From Roseitalea porphyridii (GTDB lineage: Bacteria > Pseudomonadota > Alphaproteobacteria > Rhizobiales > Rhizobiaceae): DNA of 64,000 nt. Within the stretch, counting starts at the first letter, position 1; every line of letters starts with the position of its first letter. Below the pieces are notes generated by a model. It was not told the DNA's origin and did not search any database. It saw nothing but the letters and a program-made list of their open reading frames with translations. Positions 35,736-44,608 of this stretch are shown here, piece by piece. Made by a program: the position numbers and the translations under genes. The stretch is taken from contig NZ_CP036532.1 of the NCBI RefSeq assembly GCF_004331955.1, positions 2,356,001-2,420,000 of the forward strand, in the 5' to 3' direction.

Positions 35736-36494
35736 TCACGCCGCCAACTGCGGCTGCTTGCCCAGGATGATCATGCCGAGCAGATCGTCCTCGGTGACCG
35801 CGTCCACATCGACCGTGCCAACGAGCTGGCCGTTCTTCATCACCGAGGCACGGTCGCATAGCGCCTTGACCTGGTGGATGTCGTGATCGATCAGGAAGAT
35901 GCCGATACCCTGCTTCTTCAACTCGTCGATCAGTTCGGCGACCATGCGCGTCTCCTCGACGCCGAGCGCCGCGGTCGGCTCGTCCATGATCAGGATCTTG
36001 GCGTTGAAATAGACGGCCCGCGCGATCGCCACCGACTGGCGCTGGCCGCCCGAAAGCGCCGAGACCGGCGCCGAAAACCGCACGAAGTTGGGGTTCAGCC
36101 GGTTCATTATCTTGCGCGTCTCGGCCTCCATCTGCGCATCGTCGACAAGGCCGAGCGCGGTCGTCAGTTCGCGACCCAGGAACAGGTTGGAGGCGGCATC
36201 GAGATTGTCGGCCAGCGCCAGCGTCTGGTAGATCGTCTCGATGTTGTAGTTGCGCGCGTCGCGCGGGTTCTCGATATGGGCTTCGGTTCCGTTGACGAAG
36301 ATCTGCCCGCCATCGCGCCGCAGCGCCCCCGACAGCATCTTCATCAGAACCGACTTGCCCGCGCCATTGTGGCCAAGAATGCCGACCACCTCCCCCGGAT
36401 AGAGGTCGACCGTGACATGGTCGACCGCCTTGATGCCGCCGAACGATTTCTGCATGTCGCGCATCTCGACGAGCGGCGTGCCGCGATCGTTCAT
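35736..36494 (-). CDS. xylG: Xylose-type ABC transporter ATPase (single-domain XylG/FrcA-like)
   Basis: The 252-residue ATPase has Walker A GHNGAGKSVLMKML, signature LSGGQRQSVAIARAV, Walker B ILIMDEPTAALG and H-loop FLIDHDIHQV. E. coli XylG has two fused ATPase domains (~510 residues); this one has a single domain, like FrcA in rhizobia, so two copies probably act per transporter. It overlaps the xylH stop by one base (TGATG). It powers pentose import with XylH and XylF. Confidence 0.9.
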   Translation of the reverse strand: MNDRGTPLVEMRDMQKSFGGIKAVDHVTVDLYPGEVVGILGHNGAGKSVLMKMLSGALRRDGGQIFVNGTEAHIENPRDARNYNIETIYQTLALADNLDAASNLFLGRELTTALGLVDDAQMEAETRKIMNRLNPNFVRFSAPVSALSGGQRQSVAIARAVYFNAKILIMDEPTAALGVEETRMVAELIDELKKQGIGIFLIDHDIHQVKALCDRASVMKNGQLVGTVDVDAVTEDDLLGMIILGKQPQLAA

Positions 36495-37792
36495 CACCGG
36501 CCTCCCGTGCGCTTGCGATAGATGATGTCGATCAGCACGGCCGCGACCAGAACCGAGCCGACGACGATGTTCTGGAACGGCGCGTCGACGCCGACCATCG
36601 CCATACCCGACTGCAGCGACTGCATGATCAGCGCCCCAAGGATCGCGCCGTAGATCGTGCCGACCCCGCCCGACAGCGCCGTGCCGCCGATCACGGCGGC
36701 GGCGATCACGCGCAATTCGTCGAGCGTGCCGATATCGTTGGAATGGAAGGTCAGGCGCGCCGAGGCGACGACCGCGCTGATCGCGCACAGCGCTCCCATG
36801 ATCATGAACACCTTGACCGTGAGCATGCGCGTGTTGATGCCCGACAGTTCGGCCGCGTCCGGATTGCCGCCGGCGGCGAAGATGTAACGGCCGAGCCGCG
36901 TGCGGTTGGCGACGACCGTCATCACCACCGCGACCGCGATCAGCACGAGCACCGAGATCGGCAGGCCGTAGCCGGCGGTGAAGCCTTCGGGCATCACCTC
37001 GCCGCGCACCTCGAACATGCGTTCGAGTCGCCGGTCGGGAATTTCATAGGCGTTCAGCAGCGCGATGAAACCGACGACCGCCGCCGCGATCACCGCGCCG
37101 AGCGCGACCTCCGCCCAAAGCGGCTTGACCGGAAAATCGTGCGCCAGCTTGTTGCGCCGCGACTGCCAAAGCGCGGCAAGCGCACCGATGACGCAGACAA
37201 GGCCGAAGATCCAGCTCCACGTCTCGCCAAGCGTGCCGCCGATGCCGCCGAAAAGCTGGAAGTTCTCGTCGAGCGGGCCGATCGTCTGGCCGGTGGTCAG
37301 GTACCAGGCGACGTTGCGCCAGACCAGAAGTCCGCCCAGCGTGACGATGAAGGCCGGAATGCCCAGATAGCCGATCAGCCAGCCATGGAAGGCGCCGATG
37401 GCGACGCCCGTGGCGACGCCGACAAGGATCGCGATCGGCGCGGTCATCGGATGGTTGAGGCCGAGCCCCAGCCATTCGGGCGTGACCAGCGTCTGCGTCA
37501 TCGCCATCATCGCCGAGCAGGTCGCCAGCAGCGAACCCACCGAAAGGTCGATGTGCCGCGTGACGATGACGAACACCATGCCGGTCGCCATGATCGCCAC
37601 GGAGACGGTCTGGATCGTCAGGTTGAAGATGTTGCGCGGCGTCAGGAAGCGCCCGTCAGTCAGGAAATGGAAGACCAGACACAGGACGACGAACGCGCCG
37701 ATCATGCCGAGCAGGCGCGTGTCGATCTCAAGCGTTCGGGCAAGGTTGCGGACGCCCGGCGGGGCGCCCGACACGGCGGGACTGTCGCTCAC
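36494..37792 (-). CDS. xylH: Xylose-type ABC transporter permease
   Basis: This 432-residue CUT2 permease has about ten to eleven helices. Family motifs are FVIVTRHIDLSVGSLLATCSA early, GFIVTLGG-like AFIVTLGGLLVWRNVAW, GRYIFAAGGNPDAAELSGIN and IGGTALSGGVGTIYGAILGALIM. The start is GTG at 37792 with GGAG about 7 bp upstream, giving MSDSPAVSGAPPG. It is longer than RbsC (~320), as usual for XylH. The gap to xylF carries a stem-loop at 37814-37845. Confidence 0.93.
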   Translation of the reverse strand: MSDSPAVSGAPPGVRNLARTLEIDTRLLGMIGAFVVLCLVFHFLTDGRFLTPRNIFNLTIQTVSVAIMATGMVFVIVTRHIDLSVGSLLATCSAMMAMTQTLVTPEWLGLGLNHPMTAPIAILVGVATGVAIGAFHGWLIGYLGIPAFIVTLGGLLVWRNVAWYLTTGQTIGPLDENFQLFGGIGGTLGETWSWIFGLVCVIGALAALWQSRRNKLAHDFPVKPLWAEVALGAVIAAAVVGFIALLNAYEIPDRRLERMFEVRGEVMPEGFTAGYGLPISVLVLIAVAVVMTVVANRTRLGRYIFAAGGNPDAAELSGINTRMLTVKVFMIMGALCAISAVVASARLTFHSNDIGTLDELRVIAAAVIGGTALSGGVGTIYGAILGALIMQSLQSGMAMVGVDAPFQNIVVGSVLVAAVLIDIIYRKRTGGR

Positions 37793-37813
37793 GGCCAATC
37801 TCCGGACAAAGGG

Positions 37814-37845
37814 GGCCGTTCCCCGCGCGGTGGCGGGAAACGGCC
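37814..37845 (-). promoter_or_regulatory. Stem-loop between xylF and xylH
   Basis: Arms GGCCGTT and AACGGCC with an inner CCCGC/GCGGG pairing form a strong hairpin 14 bp after the xylF stop. On the minus (transcribed) strand an A-run precedes it and no T-run follows, so it is more likely to limit read-through or protect xylF mRNA than to be a full terminator. Confidence 0.6.
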
Positions 37846-37859
37846 TTTTGGTCAGACGA

Positions 37860-38888
37860 TCAGTTGCACGGCGCCGGGCCGTCGGTGACGCCCTGGCACA
37901 GCGTTTCCTGATCGATCCATCCGGCATCGACCACAACGGACAGATTGTCGGCGGTGACCGGAACGGGCTCGAGGAATTCGGCCCACAGGGTGGTGCCGGC
38001 CGGCGAGGTCCATTCCTCTGCGCCCTCGATCGCGCTCATTTCCGTGCCGCCCGCCAGTTCGATGGCGATTTCTCCGGCGCGCTGGCCGAGGTCGCGTGCG
38101 TCCTTCCACACCGAGACGGTCTGCGTGCCCTGGGCGATCCGGTTCAGCGCGGCGTGGTCGCCGTCCTGGCCGGAGACGGGAATGCCTTCCATGCCCTGCG
38201 CGGTGAGCGCGGCGACGACGCCGCCGGCGGTGCCGTCGTTGGAGGCGACGACCGCGTCGACATCATTGTCCTGCGCGGTCAGGATCTGCTCCATGTTGCG
38301 CTGCGCGTTGGCCGGCAGCCAGCCGTCCGTGTAGGCCTCGCCGACGATCGTGATGTCACCGGCGTCGATCGCGTCCTGCAGCACTTCCTGCTGCCCACCG
38401 CGCAGGAAGTCGGCGTTCGGGTCGGTCGGCGAGCCCTTGATCATCACATAGTTGCCCTCGGGCTGCGCCTCGAGCACGGCGCGCGCCTGCATGCGGCCGA
38501 CCTCGACATTGTCGAAGGTCAGGTAGAAGGCGCGGCTGTCCTCGATCAGCCGGTCATAGGCGATGACCGGGATGCCCTCGTCGGCGGCCGCCTGAACGGC
38601 CGGGATGATCGCCTGCGTGTCCTGGGCGAGCAGCACGAGCACGTCCGCACCTTGGGCGATCAGGCTTTCGATATCGGAAAGCTGCTTGGCCGAGGACGAC
38701 TGCGCATCGGCCGAAATGTAGCTCGCCCCGCCCGCTTCGAGCGCCTCCCTCATGGCCGCCTCGTCGGTCTTCCAGCGTTCTTCCTGGAAATTCGACCAGC
38801 TCACGCCGACGGTGATGTCGTCCTGGGCCAGGGCGGTGGACGTCAGTCCCACGGCCATCGCGGCCGCAAGCACGATTGCTTTACGCAT
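37860..38888 (-). CDS. xylF: Xylose-binding periplasmic protein
   Basis: The 342-residue protein has a signal peptide ([21 protein letters not shown], cleavage near 21), followed by [24 protein letters not shown]. It continues with [45 protein letters not shown] and [25 protein letters not shown], which match XylF closely. GGAGGAG precedes the ATG at 38888. It is the first gene of the xylF-H-G operon, divergent from the ROK regulator over an AT-rich operator. Confidence 0.94.
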   Translation of the reverse strand: MRKAIVLAAAMAVGLTSTALAQDDITVGVSWSNFQEERWKTDEAAMREALEAGGASYISADAQSSSAKQLSDIESLIAQGADVLVLLAQDTQAIIPAVQAAADEGIPVIAYDRLIEDSRAFYLTFDNVEVGRMQARAVLEAQPEGNYVMIKGSPTDPNADFLRGGQQEVLQDAIDAGDITIVGEAYTDGWLPANAQRNMEQILTAQDNDVDAVVASNDGTAGGVVAALTAQGMEGIPVSGQDGDHAALNRIAQGTQTVSVWKDARDLGQRAGEIAIELAGGTEMSAIEGAEEWTSPAGTTLWAEFLEPVPVTADNLSVVVDAGWIDQETLCQGVTDGPAPCN

Positions 38889-38959
38889 GATAATCTCCTC
38901 CCGTTTTCGCGCCACTCCTCGACGCGGCGGCTGGCAAGCCGCAGACCCGACCATGCCAC

Positions 38960-38984
38960 ATTAATTTCAATTGTCAAAATTAAT
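38960..38984. promoter_or_regulatory. Putative ROK-regulator operator between xylF and xylR
   Basis: ATTAATTT and its inverted partner AAATTAAT are separated by 9 bp in a strikingly AT-rich patch. The dyad is 72 bp before xylF and 107 bp before the regulator gene. ROK repressors bind AT-rich dyads of this kind, so it is the likely site for xylose-responsive control in both directions. Confidence 0.68.
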
Positions 38985-39090
38985 TTGACCGAACGCGCGT
39001 TTGCCGGCTAGCATCTCGCCGGGAGGATCGCCTGACCTGACCGTATCTGCGCCGGAAACAGCGCGGCTGCGCCGTCATTTAGGTCGGCGA

Positions 39091-40374
39091 ATGAAGAAAA
39101 TGCTGTTGCAGTCGGCCGAACCGATCGAACGGGCGGACATGCCGGATGGCTGCGGGCCGCTGACGCCGCCCCTGTCGAGCTCGGTCAAGCCCTTGCGCCA
39201 GCAGGTTTTCGAGGCGATCCGCGCGGCCGGTTCGATCGCCCGCGTGGACATCGCCAGAAGCGTCGGCATCAGCCCCGGATCGGTCACCTCGATCACCGCC
39301 GAACTGCTCGAGGCGGGCCTGATCGAGGAGACCGGACCGCCCCAGCGCGACGGCGATGCCGGCCGCGGCCGGCCACCGGTGGCGCTGAGCGTGCGTCCGC
39401 GCGCCCGTTTCGTCGCCGGCATCAAGCTGTCCTCGCCCAGCCATTCGGCGGTGATCGTCGATTTCGCCGGCAACCGGATCGGCGAGGCGAGCGCCCCGCG
39501 CGCCCATGCGCGCCACGCCACCGCCGACGTGCTGTCGGAGACGATCGGCATGCTCGACGCAGCGCTCGAAGCGGCCGGACTGGCCCGTTCCGACCTCGCC
39601 GCCGTCGGTCTGGGCGTGCCCGGCTTCGTCGACAGCGAGACAGGCACCGTGACCTGGTCGCCGATCATGGCCGAACGCGACGTGCCGCTTGCCGGTCTCG
39701 TCGCCGATCGGCTCGGGATCGCCGTTTCCGCCGACAACGACGCCAACCTTCTGACGATGGCCGAACTCTGGTTCGGCGCCGGCCGCGCCCTGCCCGACTT
39801 CGCCGTCGTCACCATCGAGCACGGCGTCGGCATGGGTCTCGTCATCAACCACGAGATCTATCGTGGCGCAGGCGGCATGGGCATGGAGCTCGGCCACACC
39901 AAGGTGCATCTCGATGGCGCGCTGTGCCGGTGCGGCCAGCGCGGATGCCTCGAGGCCTATGTCGCCGACTACGCGCTCGTGCGCGAGGCCTCGACCGCGC
40001 TGAACTGGACCAGCGCCGAGCGCGAGCCGCAGATCATCCTCGAGAGCCTTTTCAGCCACGCCAAGGCCGGCAATGCGGCGGCGCGCTCGATCTTCCACCG
40101 GGCCGGCCGCTTCCTGGCGCTGGGCCTCGCCAACGTCATCACCCTGTTCGACCCCGGCCTGATCATCCTGTCGGGCGCGCGCATGCGCTACGACTATCTC
40201 TACGCGCGCGAGGTGCTCGCCGAGATGGCCAACCTGTCGCCGGCGACGCATCGGCGCGGACCGCGCGTCGAAACGCACGCCTGGGGCGACATGGTCTGGG
40301 CGCAGGGCGCCGCGGCGCTGGCGCTCGCCGCCGTGACCGACGATCTGCTCGGCGCGCAGGCGGGCGGCCGATGA
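39091..40374 (+). CDS. xylR: ROK-family transcriptional regulator, probable xylose repressor
   Basis: The 427-residue protein has an N-terminal winged helix (about 28-80: QQVFEAIRAAGSIARVDIARSVG, SPGSVTSITAELLEAGLIEE) and a ROK sugar-kinase-like domain. That domain has VGLGVPGFVDSETGTVTW, TIEHGVGMGLVINHEIYRGAGGMGMELGHT and the zinc motif CRCGQRGCLEAY. Xylose or a related sugar probably acts as the inducer. The ATG at 39091 was chosen because upstream in-frame sequence does not look coding. Its stop overlaps the next gene by 4 bp, which links the regulator to a secreted protein. Confidence 0.88.
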   Translation: MKKMLLQSAEPIERADMPDGCGPLTPPLSSSVKPLRQQVFEAIRAAGSIARVDIARSVGISPGSVTSITAELLEAGLIEETGPPQRDGDAGRGRPPVALSVRPRARFVAGIKLSSPSHSAVIVDFAGNRIGEASAPRAHARHATADVLSETIGMLDAALEAAGLARSDLAAVGLGVPGFVDSETGTVTWSPIMAERDVPLAGLVADRLGIAVSADNDANLLTMAELWFGAGRALPDFAVVTIEHGVGMGLVINHEIYRGAGGMGMELGHTKVHLDGALCRCGQRGCLEAYVADYALVREASTALNWTSAEREPQIILESLFSHAKAGNAAARSIFHRAGRFLALGLANVITLFDPGLIILSGARMRYDYLYAREVLAEMANLSPATHRRGPRVETHAWGDMVWAQGAAALALAAVTDDLLGAQAGGR

Positions 40375-41897
40375 GACCGGCGATCGCATTGCTGGCGCTT
40401 CTTGCGGCAGGCGCGCCCGCCCTGTCCGAGACCGGCCACCCCGTTTTCGTCGACCGCTCGGGCGCGATGCCGGTCGAGCACGTCTATGACGGCGGCTGGG
40501 AGCATTTCGTCGGCGGCGGCGTCGCCGTTTTCGACTGCAACGGCGATACCCTGCCCGACATGTTCGTCGCCGGCGGCGAGAACCCCGCCCGGCTGTTCGT
40601 CAATGCGACCGCCGAACCGGGCGCGGCCATCGGTTTCGAGGCCGGCGGGGCCGTGCCCCGACTGACCGGCGTCACCGGCGCCTATCCCTTGGACATCGAC
40701 GGCGACGGCCATATGGACCTTGTCGTCCTGCGCGTCGGGCCAAACGTCCTGCTGCGCGGCGGACCGGGCTGCGCCTTCACCGACGCGACCGAGACCTGGA
40801 GCTTCAGCCCGGGCGAGGCCTGGTCTACATCGTTCTCGGCGACCTGGGAGGGCGATGCCGCCTGGCCGACGCTCGCCATCGGCAACTATGTCGACCGCAA
40901 CGATCCGGACGGCCCTTTCGAGGCGTGCGACACCAACGAACTGCACCGGCCGGCGAGCCGCCGCTTCGCGCCGCCGGTCACGCTCGATCCGGGGTTCTGC
41001 GCCCTGTCCATGCTGATCTCCGACGAGCGGCGCCTTGGCAAACCCTATCTGCGCATCTCCAACGACCGGCACTACTATGTGCGCGGCGGCGCCGAGCAGA
41101 AGCTCGATCTTGAAACGCTGCTGTTTCTCGACGAGGACGATGGCTGGCCCGAAGTCTCGCTGTGGGGCATGGGCATCGCCGCCCGCGACCTGACCGGCGA
41201 CGGCCGCGCCGAGGTCATGTCCACCTCGATGGGCGACCAGCTTCTGCAGATCGCCACCGAGGACGGATACGAGCCGGCGCCCTACGCCATGGGCACCTAC
41301 GCCCAGCGGCCCTTCATCGGCGACGACGGCAGGCCATCGACCGGCTGGCATGCCCAGTTCGGCGATGTGAACAATGACGGCCGCGACGATCTGTTCATCG
41401 CCAAGGGCAATGTCGACCAGATGCCGTCCAACGCGATCCACGACCCCAACAATCTGCTCGTCCAGCAGCCGGACGGCACCTTCACTGAGACCGGGCATCT
41501 GGCCGGTATCGCCACCACGCACCGGGCGCGCGGTGGCGCGCTCGCCGATCTGAACGCGGACGGAAGGCTTGATCTCGTCGTCGTCAACCGCCGCGCTCCG
41601 CTCGAAGTCTATGAGAACGCCACGCCCGGAACGGGCAACTGGCTGTCCATCGCGCTGCGTCAGGAAGGCAGCAATATCAACGCGGTCGGCGCCTTCGTTG
41701 AATCAAGGACGAAGGACCGGCTCATGACGCGCGAGATCACGGTCGGCGGCGGCCACGCAAGCGGCACCGCGCTGCCCCAGCATTTCGGGCTCGGCGATGC
41801 CGACGAAGCCGAGGTGCGGGTGATCTGGCCCGATGGCGCGGTTTCGCCATGGCGGACCCTGACCGCCAATCGCGCCTGGCTCATCGAACGCGATTAA
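40371..41897 (+). CDS. Secreted FG-GAP/ASPIC-UnbV-like (CRTAC1-type) protein
   Basis: This 508-residue protein has a signal peptide (MRPAIALLALLAAGAPALS, cleavage near 19). Several FG-GAP/calcium-binding-like repeats are visible: FDCNGDTLPDMFVAGG, LDIDGDGHMDLVVLR, RDLTGDGRAEVMSTS, GDVNNDGRDDLFIAKG and ADLNADGRLDLVVVNR. An ASPIC/UnbV-type C-terminus follows (ITVGGGHASGTALPQHFGLGDADEAEVRVIWPDG, shown in part). This is a beta-propeller likely exported to the periplasm or outside. It overlaps xylR by 4 bp. Two later genes away is a di-haem peroxidase-like protein, which often accompanies such proteins. Molecular role unknown. Confidence 0.82.
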   Translation: MRPAIALLALLAAGAPALSETGHPVFVDRSGAMPVEHVYDGGWEHFVGGGVAVFDCNGDTLPDMFVAGGENPARLFVNATAEPGAAIGFEAGGAVPRLTGVTGAYPLDIDGDGHMDLVVLRVGPNVLLRGGPGCAFTDATETWSFSPGEAWSTSFSATWEGDAAWPTLAIGNYVDRNDPDGPFEACDTNELHRPASRRFAPPVTLDPGFCALSMLISDERRLGKPYLRISNDRHYYVRGGAEQKLDLETLLFLDEDDGWPEVSLWGMGIAARDLTGDGRAEVMSTSMGDQLLQIATEDGYEPAPYAMGTYAQRPFIGDDGRPSTGWHAQFGDVNNDGRDDLFIAKGNVDQMPSNAIHDPNNLLVQQPDGTFTETGHLAGIATTHRARGGALADLNADGRLDLVVVNRRAPLEVYENATPGTGNWLSIALRQEGSNINAVGAFVESRTKDRLMTREITVGGGHASGTALPQHFGLGDADEAEVRVIWPDGAVSPWRTLTANRAWLIERD

Positions 41898-41907
41898 GCG
41901 GCAGAGG

Positions 41908-42219
41908 TCACGCCCCGGCCTCATCGGGTGGATATTGCTGCCGGTCGTGAAAGATCGCGGTGACGACGAGCCGATCTTAGCCGACAGACCGATAGACCGC
42001 GTAATACGGAACCGTCGAGACGTGAAGTTCACGCGTTCCTTAGACACGACCCGGCTTGCCCGCCTGAGGAAAGGCTTCCAGAATCCGCAACGCATCCAGG
42101 ATCCGTTTGACGGTGCGGTCCGCTATGTCAGGATTGGGCGAGTGCCCGAACTCGGCAATGTATCGTCTGATGGCAGCCAGATCATCCTGGGCGTCGCCGG
42201 AGAGTTCAACGGAGGCCAA
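41908..42219 (-). pseudogene. ParE/RelE-type toxin gene with two nonsense codons
   Basis: From a TTG at 42219 the minus-strand frame reads LASVELSGDAQDDLAAIRRY and continues with DRTVKRILDALRILEAFPQAGKPGRV. It then meets TAA, resumes GTRELHVSTVPYYAVYRSVG, meets a second TAA, and ends RLVVTAIFHDRQQYPPDEAGA. All three parts line up as one ParE-like toxin in the same frame, so two substitutions created stops and no frameshift is needed. It overlaps the antitoxin gene end by 14 bp, the normal arrangement. The toxin is probably inactive. Confidence 0.78.
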
Positions 42220-42388
42220 ATCGCTTCATGACGGCCGCAAGGGGCTCTCGTCGTTCCGGATGCGCGTCGTCATTGGCAAGCGAACGGCGTAACTTGCGTT
42301 CGGCCCAGTCCAGATATTCCTGATCGCCCGCCGCAGGGCGCGGCTCGGTCAGTTCCCGAAGGTCAGGCTTTTCGTGCGTCTGGCTCAT
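42206..42388 (-). CDS. Small antitoxin of a ParDE/RelBE-type module (partner toxin decayed)
   Basis: This 60-residue protein starts MSQTHEKPDLRELTEPRPAA and ends HPERREPLAAVMKRFGLR. It is highly charged and has no stop or frameshift. Its overlap with the ParE-like frame identifies it as the antitoxin, although its sequence alone is weakly diagnostic. With the toxin broken it may be a leftover gene or keep a regulatory role. Confidence 0.6.
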   Translation of the reverse strand: MSQTHEKPDLRELTEPRPAAGDQEYLDWAERKLRRSLANDDAHPERREPLAAVMKRFGLR

Positions 42389-42427
42389 TGGCGTATTCTA
42401 GCGCGTCCGCAGCCGATCGCAAACAAC

Positions 42428-43753
42428 CTAACGCTCCACCTTCAGCCCGCTCGGCACCGCATCGGGTATGCCGAAGCGGCCCTTGGCGGCGGCCTCGTCG
42501 GTGAGCGTTTTCAGGAAGGCGACGAGCGCGGCGACGTCGCGGTCTTCGAGCGCGACCGGCGCGATCTCCACGACGTCGGCAATCGCCGACAATTCGCCCG
42601 CATCGTCCAGAACCGCGAAATCGTCCGCGCCCTCGAGCGTCGGCAGCACGGCCTGCGCGGCGTCGTAAGCGGCGAGCTCGGTACGTGGATCGACATGGTG
42701 CCGCACGAACGCCTCGAGCGTTGCGAACGCGCCGGCATGGCCATAGGGCGCGGTCAGCGCCACGTTGCGTAGCGACGGGGTGCGGAACCGGTAGGCGTCG
42801 GCCGGATCGCCCGTCACCCGCATGCGGCCGACATCGCGCCTGTGCGTTTCGAACCGAGCGCCCTTGCCCGGGCCGATCTGCGGCTGGCCCATGGCGTGGA
42901 AATCATGATCGGTCAGGAACGGCCCCTGATGGCAGCGCGCGCAGTCCGCCGCGCCATAGAACAGTTCCATGCCGCGCGCTGCCTCGCCCGCCAGTTCGGC
43001 CTCGCCGCGCAGCACCGCGTCGAAGGCGCTTCCGTCCGAGCGCCATTCGAACGCGATGAACGCGGCGATCGCGTTGGAGATGTCGGTGAAGCGGATCGGC
43101 GCACCGCCCGCGATTTCCGGATAGACCGTCTCGAACTGCTCCCGGTACGCATCGATGGCCGCCACGCGCTGCGAAATCAGGTCCCACGCGCCCCCCTCGC
43201 CCGTGATCAGCCCCTGGCGCACGGCCGTCGAGATGTCGTTCTCGCCATAATGGCCGGCCATCTCGTCCTGCGACAGCACCGGAAACATGGTCTGCGCGGA
43301 CAGGATGTTGTCGAACCCGGCCACCATCTCGTCCTCGAGCGGCGTGCGCAGACCCGACGGGCGCGCCGGATCGGCTTCGATCCGTCCGTCATGGAACATC
43401 ACGGTGAACTCGCGCGCGCCCAGATTGAACAGGGCCGGCGCGTTGCGGGGGATGCGCTGCTCGGGCCGGTTGTCGGGATCGACCCGGCGGTCGGGGCCCA
43501 GCCCGATGCCGCCCTCGCCGAGCGCCAGCGACACGCCGTCGCCGGTGCCGAAGCGGGGATGATGGCAGGTCGCGCACGAGATGTTGCGGTTGCCCGACAG
43601 GATCGGGTCCCAGAAGAGCTGCCAGCCGAGCCGCGCCTCGGCCTCGTCGACCGGTACATACATCGCATCGGTGACCGGCGGCGGCAGGTCGGCCGCCTCG
43701 GCGACGCCGGACCAGACCAGCAGCGCGCATGCGGCAACGGCGAAACTGCGCAT
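42428..43753 (-). CDS. Di-haem cytochrome c peroxidase/MauG-family protein
   Basis: This 441-residue periplasmic protein has a signal peptide (MRSFAVAACALLVWSGVAEA, cleavage near 20). Two haem motifs are present: CATCH at residues 60-64 and CARCH near residue 256. NRPEQRIPRNAPALFNLG and RFRTPSLRNVALTAPYGHAG are typical of the CcpA/MauG superfamily. Such proteins reduce peroxide or oxidise protein partners. The ATG at 43753 fits the signal peptide. It lies downstream of nothing closely spaced and next to the toxin-antitoxin remnant and FG-GAP gene. Confidence 0.88.
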   Translation of the reverse strand: MRSFAVAACALLVWSGVAEAADLPPPVTDAMYVPVDEAEARLGWQLFWDPILSGNRNISCATCHHPRFGTGDGVSLALGEGGIGLGPDRRVDPDNRPEQRIPRNAPALFNLGAREFTVMFHDGRIEADPARPSGLRTPLEDEMVAGFDNILSAQTMFPVLSQDEMAGHYGENDISTAVRQGLITGEGGAWDLISQRVAAIDAYREQFETVYPEIAGGAPIRFTDISNAIAAFIAFEWRSDGSAFDAVLRGEAELAGEAARGMELFYGAADCARCHQGPFLTDHDFHAMGQPQIGPGKGARFETHRRDVGRMRVTGDPADAYRFRTPSLRNVALTAPYGHAGAFATLEAFVRHHVDPRTELAAYDAAQAVLPTLEGADDFAVLDDAGELSAIADVVEIAPVALEDRDVAALVAFLKTLTDEAAAKGRFGIPDAVPSGLKVER

Positions 43754-44011
43754 CTGAACCTCCCGTATCCCCGTCCACCGTGCCGCCGCGCGCGGGCAAA
43801 TGCAATCGCCGCGTCGCGGCTGCCCGGACACCGCCGACTTGCCTCGGTGACCGCGTCCTGCGGCATCGCATCTGCGACGGTTGACTGTACCCTCCGGGTA
43901 TTGGAGAGGGAACCGCGCACGCGTGGCCGAGTTGAGCGACGTGCAAGGGGCGGATTGTCCTTTTCAGCGCCTGCCCGACCCTGTCCCGATCCACCCGGAA
44001 AACACCGGTCC

Positions 44012-44608
44012 ATGAACACCTATCGCAACACGCCGTTCGACGCGCTCGAAGTGGGCATGGAAGCCTCGGCCCAGCGTCTGTGCCGCGCCGAGGACTTTCT
44101 CGTCTACGCCTCCTCGTCGGGCAATCACAATCCGGTGCACCTGCCCAAGTCCGACCACGACGGCGACGGAAAGGCCGACGAGCCGATCGCGCCCTCCATG
44201 TGGGTCGCATCGCTGATCTCGTCCGTGCTCGGCAACCAGTTGCCCGGACCCGGCACGCTCTATGACAGCCAGAGCCTGCGCTTTCTGGGCCGCGCCCATG
44301 CCGGCGACGAGCTGACGGTCCATGTCCGGCTCACCGAAAAGCGCGACGAGCGCATCGCCGTGTTCGTGACCACCATCACGAAGGCCGACGGCACGCCGAT
44401 CGTCGAGGGCGAGGCGACGGTCATCGCGCCGGCGGCCGGGATGAGCTTTGAGGCCGACGACCTGCCCGGCCTCACCGTGCAGCGGCACGTCCATTTCGAC
44501 CGGCTTCTGGAACTGGCCGAGCCCCTGCCCCCCTGCCGACCGCCGTGGTGGCGCCGGACGATCCCAATTCGCTTGGCGGCGCGCTGCTGGCGGCAGAGCG
44601 CACGCTGA
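44012..44608 (+). CDS. MaoC-like hydratase half of a frameshifted MaoC-phosphate acetyltransferase gene
   Basis: From the ATG at 44012 the frame encodes a MaoC/hot-dog domain: EDFLVYASSSGNHNPVHLPKSDHD with hydratase-type residues, then GDELTVHVRLTEKRDERIAVF. Near residue 173 the frame shifts: FDRLLELAEPLPP is followed by CRPPWWRRTIPIRLAARC, a wrong-frame tail that stops at 44608. Adding one C to the CCCCCC tract at 44528-44533 would restore reading into the acetyltransferase part, as in known fused enoyl-CoA hydratase/phosphate acetyltransferases of ~465 residues. The deletion could be real, a sequencing error, or bypassed by slippage. Confidence 0.8.
   Translation: MNTYRNTPFDALEVGMEASAQRLCRAEDFLVYASSSGNHNPVHLPKSDHDGDGKADEPIAPSMWVASLISSVLGNQLPGPGTLYDSQSLRFLGRAHAGDELTVHVRLTEKRDERIAVFVTTITKADGTPIVEGEATVIAPAAGMSFEADDLPGLTVQRHVHFDRLLELAEPLPPCRPPWWRRTIPIRLAARCWRQSAR

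Noticed and set aside
41935-42231. Plus-strand 98-residue frame over the toxin-antitoxin region
   Set aside because: It is antisense to the ParE-like remnant, whose family pattern continues across both stop codons in one frame.
43876-43905. MerR-type dyad promoter (TTGACT followed by TACCCTCCGGGTA)
   Set aside because: A -35-like element and a dyad are present, but no convincing -10 follows at MerR spacing and no MerR regulator is near.
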